A stretch of DNA of 64,000 nucleotides from Haemonchus contortus (taxonomy: Eukaryota; Nematoda; Chromadorea; Rhabditida; Trichostrongylidae). Under the pieces are notes generated by a model. The model had not been told where the DNA came from. It ran no database searches and saw only the letters and a list, made by a program, of their open reading frames with translations. The stretch covers positions 39,429,920 through 39,493,919 of the forward strand of contig LS997566.1 in NCBI GenBank assembly GCA_000469685.2, in the 5' to 3' direction. Shown in pieces: positions 24,801 to 37,500 of this stretch. Numbering within the stretch: position 1 is the stretch's first letter; each line of letters opens with the position of its first letter. The translations under genes and the position numbers were made by a program.

Positions 24801-25373
24801 ATAGTGAGAACTTGATGACAGCCAGCATGACCATAGCCTGGGCTCTAGAATAAGGTTAGGTTGGGTGAAGGCAGACATCCAAGTTGTTTCTCCATGATTA
24901 ACGAGAAAGTGGGATCCCTTTGCTTTAAAGGGCAGGATTACGGAACATAGGCTCACAGAGCCCAATAGCCCCCTGATTGAATCGGATGCAGGAATAGACC
25001 TTCCAGCTTCCTGTCCGAATTCACCTATGCAAGTTCTGTCATCGTGCCCACGACGGTTTACACAAGTACTCCCAGGTACCGTATCGAAAAGATGGCTCAC
25101 TCTGGTAACCTGACCTAACCAAAGAGGCACTAACCATGAAGCTTTTTGTCATTGATGAGCAACGGTTGACCATTTTAAGTGGAGGATTATGCATGTGCTA
25201 GAGCCATATCGCGTAGTAGTATATGCCTGAGATTCATATGAATTTACAGCCTAATATAAGTGAACGCAATATGAACGCAATGCGTACGCCCGCAACGGCA
25301 ACATCGAATTCGAGAGAATTCTTTGAAGACATGAAACAGAGGTGCATGAGCAATCTACATGGACATGGACAAA

Positions 25374-25534
25374 TCAGATCCGCCGCCGATCGGGTGCACG
25401 ATGGATGGCTCGAGTCGTGCTGTCATCATCGACTTGAATCACCGGTACACCAGATGGACTGTCGTCACTGTTCCATTCGACGTTCTTCAGTTCGTCCAAT
25501 GGAGGTACTGGCCTGAATTCGACTGTCTTCTTTA
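25374..25534 (-). CDS. unc-103: unc-103 exon 21 (C-terminus and stop)
   Basis: The strong acceptor TTTCCTTCAG keeps phase with exon 20. Encodes [20 protein letters not shown], then an acidic stretch ([17 protein letters not shown]) and APDRRRI before TGA at 25376-25374. Third-position choice and composition look coding. No clear polyadenylation signal was found just downstream. Confidence 0.85.
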
Positions 25535-28500
25535 CTGAAGGAAACTATACCGTACTTCTACAGTATTTCAGAAAAAGGTAAAAACAAATGTTCTCAAACA
25601 ATGAAAACAGGGTTTCCAACTATAATATTTAGAAAAAAAAGAGGGTAATACTATATTATGTAAAGGAGAGATTGCAAAAAAGAGGATTTGAAGACGGGAA
25701 TGAAAGAACTCTAAACGAATTAAAACGAATAGGAATGGTCTCATAGTTTGACCCAAAAACCGCAGTTAACGGGGCGACGGCTCAGCATTACACAGTGACG
25801 CAATTGCCTAGGCATATTCTCCCAAAGGAAGGGAGACTCACAGTGGGAAAAGGTAAGAATAGTAAAGTTAATGATCTGTGTGGAAGCTCCCGAAATCTCT
25901 GGGTATAACTCAAGACCCACAAGGTCACACCACTATGCGTATCGCTTCTTAGGAAGGAAATTGATGAGCACTCAACCCCGACTAACAACAAGCGCTGTGC
26001 CAACGCTCCTTCAGGGAAGTGAGGGAATTATAAATTCATACCAACCTCCAAGTCTCATCCTGATTCCATGATACACTTCGTGCCACGAAATTGCCAGGAC
26101 TTTCCAGATGACTACCGCTTGTCTCATTCAAGACCATCATGGAAGTGGCCGGCATTGTAGATGGTGTGTGACCTAAACAAGTAAGTGAGGTGACGACCTA
26201 ACGTCTTCTATGCTCTGACAAGCCTTAGGAGCAATGCTCAAGCAATATGAAAATAGAGTCACGAAAAACAGTCTCTTTTCGAGTCCTATTCTATTCAGGC
26301 TATTCTAGGCGCCAGGCGTATTATGTGAAGTGATCATAAGTTTCTGTTCCCCCTTACCCTACTGAAGAGCACGAAGGGAGAGTATTTCAAAGTTCGGCTC
26401 CCGTCTAGGGCACGTGCGAAACGGGAGTTGAACTACTTCTTTGATTTGTTACCCCCTTATAATTTTTGATACTTTGTCATGATACTATCGTTCGTACTAA
26501 TTTATTTACTAGTGCTCCTTCTTTCGCCGACTTGGCCTTTTGATAGGTCCTTCGTTTCCCTATCAAGAACAGCCTTCAAATACCGTCTTGTTGTTTCTAG
26601 TTTACCTTTGAAGTTTAGATTTTCTCGAAATCAACTCAGAAAGGTTCAACATACCTCCTCGATTCTGCATGAACTGCATCAGCAATCGTTCCATATTTTG
26701 AAGCCGTGAATTGATCTGATCGACCATCCCGAGACGATCGTGAATCACCTCGAATTTGGACCTCATCTCTGATCGAATGTTATTCAACGAAACCCAATCC
26801 TGAAAGCAATACCCATCCTACGATATCCTTCACTACTAGCCAAGACCTGCTCAGAGCCTATACTTCTTTGAAGTATCAAAACAAACCGTATGTGGCTGTC
26901 CTTCAGATCATATCATTGTGCTACCACGTGCTACCACAAACATGTGAAAGGATCTGATAATCTACTTATGTCGCCGGGCCCTTTTTTCATGACTATGACT
27001 GCTCACGCCCGATCATTTGGATCGCACTCGCCCCCACCGACACGACCACTTAGCCCTACCGATATCTTAAACTCATTTAATATGATACTGGGGAAATCAA
27101 GCTCAAAAGCTAGGTGGCATCTTCCAGCAACCCATTTTCCATCATTTCAGCCCACCTACTTTTGAGTTTTGCCACTTAGGCGCATGGGATTGAAGGCAAT
27201 CCGGTGGGACGACCTCAGGCACTACCGGTTGCAAACTCACCAATTTGTAAAACTGTTGATATCCCGGCCTTCAAATCTTTACTGCCACATTCTTTTAAGC
27301 TCCCCAAATGGAACGCCTCGAAAAGTTTGGGTATTTGGCCAATATTCTTCGCTTACCTTATCCTTATGCTTTAAGTCCCCAGGCGTAACTCCCCAACTCG
27401 TTCGCGAGAATGCATCTTCGTCAACAGTCTGGCGCTTCTAAAAGAAGGTTTTACCCTCGCGTAGCCATTCTTCCCGAAGACACAGGTAAATTGGATATTC
27501 TCACTCACGAGCAATGGCGGCCGCTTGTTTTTCTGGCCATTCCGCGGTGATCGAGACGGATAACTTGATGAGAGCAAATTGGACGTTTCGTCAACCATCG
27601 AATGTACTGATGAAACTCGATTCATCTCCGTTGTTGTTGGATGCTTTTTCATGCCCTTAAGATCAACAATGAGTAGTACTGAATCAATTTCACCCAAGAA
27701 AATGCTTTCATTCCCAAACAACCTTTTTGGGTAGAAGTGAGGTGGGACTTGTTGGTGCCTACTCCCCACGCTTTGTCTAGAGAACCATACCGAAGAGGCA
27801 CGTGTCCGGGACACTGAGCCTTCCTGCCAAACGAGTGGCCCTATTGGTGCCAGTCTCGTCCAACAGTGTGGGAAACCCCTTTCCTATCACGTCGGTTCCC
27901 TTCCGTAAGAAGTTACTAGACGGGGGTAATACGTAGTTCTAGCGCTTGGAACCCCATTTCGTATTCAGCTATCCCCTTTGCCGACGAAGGTGATATTTTT
28001 AGAAATCGGCTAGGTAACTAAATCCTGTAAAGCACCTTCTCTATATCAGCGAACATCGGACTGGGGAATATTCGTGGTCCATGACGTTCTCGCATTCGGA
28101 AGAGCAGTTTCCGTACGGGATGATCAGGTGGCAAGGTGAGCTTCTCGTTCTTCCGCCGAGCGTCAAGTTCTTTTTCTCTTTTCACGTCGACCACCTGAAT
28201 GAATGAATAAGACAAGTTACAATTGAATTGAATCTACTTTTGCAATTTGATGAAGTGAATGTTCTGGAAATGAAAGTAGATGAAGGAATTGGAACGATTA
28301 CCTTCCGGAATTTCAAGCGATGCGTCAAATTGTAGGTGAGGACGAGATTCCTGGCGAATGAATTGGCGAACGCTTTGTAGAAATTCAATACCTAAAAAGT
28401 TACTTTTCAAGTACACCAGCAGTTCAATCAATGAATATCATAACAACTGTTATTTATATTTGGATACAATTTACCCAAAAACTTCACGACTATCTTATCT

Positions 28501-31500
28501 TTTTCTGTTTTTCCTATTTTTTTATTTATGTTTTTTTCTACGCTATTTTCCCAATCCTGGAACTGTTAGAGAATCCTTTGATAAAAAAGAATCATTTGAA
28601 GACCCATTAGAGCAAATAAGGTAGAACTAATAAGTATTTTAATAAGTATAAACTAATAAGTATTCCAACATTCTGGAAGTAAACCTATCTGACCAATTTA
28701 AGTCCTTTCATACTTTTCCTCACCTACGGTGTTGCATTACCGCACCTACGATTTTATTTATAATTGGAATGCTACAGATGAATTGTAGGTAAAAAATAAT
28801 GCGTATTCCTATAAATTCTACTCACGAGCAGGTGTAAGTTTTGTAAGTTTGAAAATTGCCAAAATAAAAAAAAAAACTTACCTCCATCAACTTATCCTTC
28901 TTGATCATATGTAAATCGGTGTAAGTGAGCGCCCGCACATTAGCTGCCGACTGACCCGTTGAACCGTTGTTTTTCCAGAATTCATCGCCAAACACGTCAC
29001 CTTTACCTGTAACATTCTAGACTCATTCCGAGATATGTAAAACTCCTACCAATGCAACTTTTTTGTCGATATCAACAAGGATGCAGAGCTTTTAGCAAAA
29101 CGCAACGATCTGGAGGGAACTTTAACCCACACGTGTGCGGGTTTGAGGCTAGTGCGCTCTTTACTTCAACCGGATCAGTTTTTCTCGTCCAGTTGCGCTA
29201 CTGGATAGAGATCCAGCTAGGTTATACTACCAGTGAGTGCCGATACGTAGACAAACCGATGAGAGCTCCCATGAGAGCACGACGGGTGCGGCTGTGAAAT
29301 GGGTAGACATGTCTCACAGACAAACAGGCCGTGCGTTTGATCCTTGTCTAACTTTCTCAGAAGATCTCTGTGCTTCCCTATAGCTTAACATTACTGCCTG
29401 CTTAAAAGTTCACTTGATCATTGACTATGCTCAAACTTGACTAAATTACAGTAAAGCAGGTAGAGGCATTGGCTCGCCCTGTGAGTAGCAATTGAAAAGC
29501 GAGCAGAAAACTGACCTAAAATAGCCACTACTTCCTCGTCTTGAATCACCTCCAACGATCCACTGACGACGAACCATAATGCATCCACAGATTCACCGGT
29601 ATGATAGAGGAGATCACCAGGGGCAGCATGATTGGACTAAATTCAGTATTTGTTATCATATACAACCACTAGACTCAGTTGAGAGAGGGCTTACCTCAAG
29701 ATACATAGCCAGCGAACGAAGACAGCCATCTGATGCCAAACGGAAACATGAATGCTCATTGAACACTTTTCGATTCAGATGTACACAGATATCAGCCTTC
29801 ATATCTTTTGGACAATAGCCGAGTACCTGAAATTCTTTTATGATTACCAGTAGTATTTAACAATAAAGACCTAGTAGCGAAGAGGTCTATTGCGTGGGAT
29901 ATCCCAGAGGAATCTGCAAGATACGAAGAGGTGTATAGGACCTCAAAGAGCAGTCAAAACTCGTCACCCTTAATTAGCAGTGAAGCACCACTTTCTTGCG
30001 AATTTCAGCCCTGTTCCATTCTGATTACCCAGCTATTTTTACCATGTACTTTATGTCAACGGCCCTGCTTACGCAGTAATGATTCTCAACGGAATGAGAG
30101 CGTAAGCAAATTACGCAGCACCTTCTGCGTGTCGATGCCTTTCGTCATCGCCCACGTCGAGACCACATAGTCCATGACACGTTCGGCAAGTTCTTTGGGA
30201 ACTTCTTGAAGTTTGATAAACTCTCGCACGTTGCTGATCATATCGTGGTACCTGGAAGAAACGAAATATTTACGGGAGATATACGCATGATGCAGATTTT
30301 GTCTGGAGATTTCTCGAGTTCCATTTGCTGAGTTTTAGTGGGTTTTCGTTTATTTTTTTCTACCTTTGTTTTCTTTTTGTACCTGTTGCTGGAAAATTAC
30401 TGATTGAATTGTGATGGGAATATTTACCTAACAGTTGCCGAGGTCATCTGTTGAATGATCGTCGTCATGTGACCGAAAATGGCAGCGTAAAGCAAAGCCG
30501 AGATGATCATCATGCAGACTCCAAACACCTGAAGTAAAGGGTACTTGCTTACAGAATCGAGTAATTATGTGTAATTTTATTTATTTATTTGGGGCACGCT
30601 TAGGTGCGCCGACTACAACTTCATGATCACATTAATTCAACAAACTGCCGTCCAATAAAAATAAATCATTGTTCAGAACAAAAGGTAGGAAGATATCCAG
30701 TCAGATGTGTAGAAATAAAAAAAATGAATCGAAGCAGAAGTGCACTACAGGAAGGTTGGATAGGTACTAAAAGCTATATGATGGTTGAAAAGCATCCACA
30801 TTTGATTTCAGTAACCGGTTAGCATACCTGTGGAATCGGAGACCTAGTTTTCGGATGTTAGGTATCTTCTACCCCCAACAATTCAGCCTCCGACCCGCCA
30901 TTACGATTATCACAGCCTTAGAAGAATCATCCGGCTATGAACTTTGAATATGTAGTGAAATGAGAAAATCCAGTTTTAATGCAAGGCTCTCATGAATAAT
31001 CCTAATAATTTTCCTCACTGAAGGCTTACTACCTGTTGAAAAGAATCAGGTACAACTGCAATAGATCACTTAAACACAAACCTTTTCGTTGTCCGTTGTA
31101 CTGGCAATGTTTCCAAAACCGACGGTTGACATGCAACTCATCGTGAAATATAGAGCTAAAAACCAATATTCATTCTCTCTTCGGATCTTCGAGTGGCTTT
31201 TAATTTTATATTTTCACCTATTTGTCAATTACCAGTCAACTGGGAGACAGAAGCATTTTCTGCGAAGAAGCTCTTTCGGAAGCTGGTTTCCTTCAAGTAT
31301 TTCCAAAAGAGGAGCTTGAGAAGCTCATAGATGAGACCCGTCTCAGATCTCACAGCCCAATACATTTAGATCAACAAAAGCTTTCTGGAGCATTAATATC
31401 GGTTGAAGTGCACGATGTCTGTCTTAGAAGAAAAAGCCACTCCTCGGTAATTTGTACTGTAGGAGCCTAGCCCTCATCGAAAGTCACTACAGTACTCTAT

Positions 31501-34500
31501 GAAGGCCAAGTGCGTAGCGTATTTCACAGGGTAAACAGCGAGCGATGGCACTCTTTATCAAGAGCTTTGGGAATTTTAGTGTTTACCATGATCTAGGTTA
31601 TAGTATGTATTAGGTTGATCATAAAGTCTTGGTAGGATTTTTTGAGAAGGGCGGGACTCGGTCAGGACGCCCCCATGCCGTCGACGACTCCGTCATTCTC
31701 GACACAGTCAAAAAGGATCTGCAAGTTAACACCCGCATCTTGCGACGAGATTTGGGTGTACCCATTCAACAGTCGTCGGTTGCTTTCAGGCCCTCGGTTA
31801 CAGAAAAGTGGTGACTCGATAGATATGTCATGTATTGACCGGCAGCACTCGGTACACCTGGCTATCCATTTGTCAGTCTCCGTCTCTCCTTCTCCGCCCA
31901 CATCGCCAGCACTACCAGAGAACCTAAATACTGGAGTTAAACGGCCTCTCTCTCAAGATGTTTCTCGTTTGCTGCTTCTGGGATTCAAAGAGAATGCTCT
32001 ACTACAAACTGCTCGAGCAAGGCCACACCGTCACTGCGCTCTAGTCCGCTGGCCAGCAGCAGAAACTTGCGGAAGTCGTTCGAGAAAAACGGCCAAGACG
32101 AACTTTTGTGCACATTCTCCATGACAACGCTATGCCTCACATAGGTAAAGAGACCCGCACAAAATTGGAAGAGCTAAGGTAGGACACGGTCTCACATCCA
32201 CCCTATTCACCTGATATTGCCTCCTCAGATTGCTACTCGTTCCAGCCCCTCAATTCTTCCCTAGCAAAAAAAAACAATACGACAACTCGACCACCTTGAC
32301 TGAGGGGAATCGCTGACCCGTCCGTTAGGTGGGACAATGTTATAGCTAACGATGGTCGCTATATTGTTGATTAGTTTGCATTTTTGGCTCAGTTGCAAAA
32401 TAAAACAGAAAGAATCTCTACCCTATTGAATTTTTTTGATCAACCTAATACAAAGAATTAAAAACCAAAATCTTAACAAAGTTTAATTTTCAACCAGAAC
32501 TCTGTGATGAAGTTGATGGGGTTCAGTCACGAAACCAGAAGGAAACCTCACATGATATATATGAGCTCGTCCTTGATGGCCCTCCAACCAACCGTGTCCT
32601 ATTTGATAGGTTGATATTATATGGTGATTTGAGGTCGTTCGCTAGTCGGAACAGCCAACCATCCGGCAACAGTGGATTATCCATCTAAACTAATCCGTTC
32701 ATGACGGCAACTGATTCATAATAGCATAAAATGTACGAGTATCATGTACGAGTTGTCCTGACAAAGCCATTTTGGCACCGCCCACATGCAACCAACCTTT
32801 ATTCGAACTTCATACTCTCCTATGCTGAACCATATACACGCCAACCAATGAGCTACCAAAACATACGCGCACAGCAACAACAAAAGTGTTGCTGCTCCGT
32901 ATTCTAAATAGTTGTCCAATTTCCGTGCTACTCGTCCTAATCGTAACAATCGGACGACTTTTAGTGCCGAAAATAGGCTACCGATCCTCTGAAATTTTGT
33001 GATCAGTACTGGAGAGCAGCGAATTTTGACAATTTTCTTCGAGAAAAAGCTGAACAATTACCAGGCGCAATGCAAATCCTAAGAAAAACGAAAATTATTG
33101 GGTTGTAACATAAGTTCGTAGAGTTTTGCGTAAGAGTTATATTGCACTCTACAAAACTGTTTTATCTGTTTTTTTGGGGACTTTAATTGTTCGTCTTTTT
33201 TCTGGCTCAGAAATGGACTATCTAGGAGGAAAAATCAGCATCTTCGAAGTCTGCTTTTCTTGCCGAAACAGCTCGGGAGATATGCAGTGTGTACAGGGAA
33301 GGTGTCTTACATAAGTGTGTCTACTTGAGAAAAATGGTTCGAAAAACTCGAAATAGGCGACTTTGAACTTGAAGACACGCCTCGAAGCGGACGACCTGCA
33401 GAATTCGACCAAGAGCGTCTGAAGGCACTATTGAAGGAAGATGGTCGCCACACAATTCGTGTATTGGGTGATTATTATAATAACTTATTTAATAATTTAT
33501 TATTGCAATTATTGCATTTTGTTCAGAGAAATCTTTGTGAAAAACTCTACGAACTTATGTTACAACCTAATAAAAGGAAAAAAAATAAAATCAACCTCGT
33601 CATCACGTTTGAACATATAAAATATATCGTAAGGCAGGCACGATAAGAGATCGATAAGGAACCACGATTTGAAGTAGTTTTGTCGAATTATCGAGGGATC
33701 TATGACAACCTGAAAAAAGGGTTCAATTTTTGAAGTGAAAGCTGGTACTTCACGGCTTTTTCCCCTTACTCTTTGGAGTTCCCCTGAGGCATATTTGATA
33801 CCAACCTGCGGGAGAAGCTGACACTGAGTGAAGTTTTTGTCAGCGTGCAGAGATGCTGTTAGGTGCTTGTAATTTAGTTTATGAAACAAGCCATGTATCA
33901 TTAAAGGCACAGTTCACGATAATTTTGGGTAACCCAGATGATGATGAAAAATGGAAGATAAGATGGAAAACAGTGCGATTAAAAAGGAGAAACTGCGTGG
34001 ATCGTTGTTTCCTAACTGAAAAAAGGCTTCGAAAAACCGTTAAATAGGGGGCTTGACGAGAATGAGACCAGAAAAATGAAGAAGAGTGGGGCTTGAGATG
34101 AGCTATACAATATGTCTCACTGCGTACGTGTGGGTCCCGGTGCGAATCAAAGACAATGGTAGGCGAAAATTCATTCACTCATAAGCATAAGTAAACAAAA
34201 AAACCATAGTAACAGCAGAAACTGCTCACTTTTTTTCAGCCTCAAGGAGTAGGAAAATAAATAAGGGATCAAGGCAGCAAAAAGAATATCAAATGAAAAA
34301 AGAATAGGAGAAAAACATCGCCTGATCACTCGGCGATCAGCACATTGTGTGTGGTTCCTAGAACGAATATTTGCAATCTGTATTGTCTCGACACTCGTCT
34401 GACCGTCTGACGTGACATTGGTCGAAACGCGGAAAGGCCGTTGAGGTTCCCGCCCATTGAATTATCGTGAACTGTGTATTAAACCCTCTACCGCTGTACA

Positions 34501-37500
34501 ACAAGGCAAACATCGTAGTAAATCAGTGGAAAAGAGCGGAACAGCAGATGTGTAGGCTTCCAATAAATTCTGTTGGAAACCTGAGATGGCATTCTTTTTC
34601 CTGTACTTCTCCGCTTGTCTTTTTCCTACTAGACAATCCCAATTTCAGTTTGTTCCTTTTATTCTTTCAAATTCAAACTCTCTAAGTTTTCATCAATTGC
34701 CTGTTTGCCAAACAATCCGTACTTATTTGGTTACTTATTTAGTCAGACTGCACTTCGGTGCACCCGAACAATCAGAACTTGTCTTAGTCAAAACAAAGCG
34801 AGGGAAGAAACAACAACATATAGCAATAATTGAATAAAGTCAAATATGAACATATGTATTGATGTCGGGAGACAAGGGTACCGGAACTTCTCCCCGATTG
34901 CGGTATTCTCCCTTGCGGCATGCAACAAATTTCACTGCAATTACCGTACTCACCCCGCCTCCCCGCCAATCGATGTAACGCAATATTTTTCGTTGACTGC
35001 TTTCCTTTTTAATTAGATTTGATCGTTTTCTGCCTGTTTCTTTTTCATTGTTACGTTTATTAGACTTGATTAATTAGTATGACTCCTCCTATATTATCGG
35101 TGATCAAGACCGCAATGGAATCGAAGAGAACGGCCAGCCAATTCAAATTATTAAAGGACTCAGTGCCCCACACAATGCGCGCTCCAATCTTCCATCGCAA
35201 TCCTACGATACGCGGCGGGTGCGGCGTGCGCGACGCCCCTTTCGGGGAGAAGAATCCGGACCCGTGAGACAACGACCAGAAGACAACAACCCCCTACCCG
35301 GATCATCTGTAAACAAATTCAACTTCTTTCTCTCTAATTACCTTCGATTTACTCGAGCTATTATCCAACAGTATCCATCTTTTCCTCAAGATTTTCAACT
35401 TTTTTACCTTTTTTGAATTAACATCGAAAAAAGTAGTAGTCTGACCAATGTCGGACTTAATTAATTAACGGTCGAAAAAACTCACCTCGCCACCCGGACC
35501 GACAAACGTGGTGTGGAAATTTAGTAAAATATCAGCAAAAAATATGACATCGACAATCGAGTCCATAAGGGCTACGGAATCGATGCCACCACCCGGATAT
35601 TCCCTAAAAAAATTTGATTAAACATTCAAAAATGCAAATTCGTTAATCAGGATAGGGATCAGTCATGCTTTTAGTCACATTTGTCCTTGAAATAACTTTA
35701 TAAAAACTCTGCAGCGGATAAATATTTTACTCTGGAAAGAGGTACTACTGAGCTCTAAAGATTTATCGAGAAAATCTTTCTCTAATTATTCCTTCGACAG
35801 AATTTTTCACTCGAACAGAAATCGTGCACACGATATCAACGAAGGAGTAAGCTCTCATGCACATTGTTATATAGACAGATAATCAGTTGTCTAGCATAAT
35901 ACTGTTAGAAGTTTATACACTTGGGATCGAACTCTTAAGATTGATTGACGGAGCACAAACGTAAAAGCAGAACTTAGTTGAACCAAAATATAAAACACCG
36001 CAAACTTTACCTGAACGGTTGCATGAAAAATGGTTTAAGGCTAAAATATAAGCTAATAATCTTTGATTTTTCAGGCTTTTTCAAAATCAAAACTAATGAG
36101 ATTACGTGTTTGACAGGGATAGCATTCTGAAAATGCGTAATTTTCTGGTCGCCTAGACAGTGTTACAATCATAAAAGCACGCTCGATCAAATTTAAGACT
36201 ATAAAACCATGCTTGTCGAATGGGCAGTTAGCTATAAGCAAAAGGTGCCTTCTCGCTTTGGATGGAATATAGACTAGCTGTGCACTTGTGGAAATAATCA
36301 ATCTAGTGTTTGAAAAACATATAGCTCCTATTCTTGACCCGAAGCGAAGGAATGGCCTATAGATCATCATTTTTAAAATATTATATTATTCACCTTCCGA
36401 ACTGCGACGAAGATAGCTTAAACAAAACAGAATGAACATCAAATTCTTATTTCAAGCAATCTTGTTGTTACATAGATTTAGGTTAGGTTCCCATTACCAA
36501 TCATAACAGCACCTGGATTTGAGATACCTATATGACCTGAGATGAGCTCTGCAAATAATGGCGCAAAAGCTCAAATTGATCTGGGCTCTCATTATCCGAA
36601 AAAAAATTCAAAAGGCTAGAACGGGTTACTGGTAGTATCATTTCATGCACTCTGTCCCATTTTCTGGGGACCTTGGTACATGGCGCGTGAGTAGCGGTCC
36701 TGTCGAGAAGATGACCATATGCCTACAGCCGACAGCTACTTATACGACGGTAGGAAATGTCACGTGGCGATCAATCACTTCGACACCTCGGTAATCATAA
36801 TTGTGCTATCGTAGAGGATTTCTACCTCTGCCTGCTTTCTCCCATTATTATCCGCTTCTGTCCACATCTATACATGTGCCTCACTGTTCTTCAAACTTCG
36901 ACTGCTATGGGACGTCTCCACGCAGAACGACAACAATTAAGCAGTAGCCGAGGAGGAGTGGGCATGGATGCTTCTGCTTCGTAGAGGTTTTTGGAAGATT
37001 TTAAGTTCATCGCTCATCGAGATTGGGAGACTATTCTTCAAGCCGTCCTATTCCAGAAACAATTATTTCTTTGGATCTCTTCCTCGAAGAGTACCCTTAC
37101 ATTCATTCTGGGTCACACTCCCATCGCCACGGGAGTGGAGATCACTCCCGTGACACCTAATTAAATTGAACAGGAAACAAACGAAGAAATTGTGCCCGAT
37201 TGCCCCTCGGGGAATCGGAATATCTGCGAGCATCAAATCACATACCTCCCTATTCCCATTATGGAACAATTTCCTTCTCTTCATATTTCTGTGAATAATA
37301 GTCATACAATCTGTTCAAATGTCAGAGGTGTGATCTATATAGAAAGGAATAATCATGTTAACCATTGACCTGTCTTCATAAATTATCGACTGATTTCGAG
37401 AGACTAATAAATTGCCTGAAAACCACTGTATTGACCACAGCAAATACAGTGTATGAAAACACTATACATCTTTAGGATTGCTCTGTACTACTCTGCGGCT

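Larger units (their letters stand above)
22046..25373. other. Convergent intergenic region between the Ly-6 gene and unc-103
   Basis: Contains the foldback MITE, a SINE fragment and a tRNA-like repeat. The 3' UTRs of both genes must lie here, but no polyadenylation signal could be placed with confidence; an AATAAA occurs at about 22866 on the plus strand. Confidence 0.5.

Noticed and set aside
24675..25130. 151-codon open frame on the minus strand
   Set aside because: It overlaps a SINE fragment at its end, shows no domain or splice signals, and lies in the 3' region of unc-103.
25223..25516. 97-codon frame on the plus strand
   Set aside because: Antisense shadow of the last unc-103 exon, which fits by phase and acceptor.
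26342..26440. Possible extra unc-103 exon on the minus strand (CCCTAG acceptor, GTAAGG donor)
   Set aside because: Splicing exon 20 directly to 25534 keeps frame and uses a much stronger acceptor, so no intermediate exon is needed.
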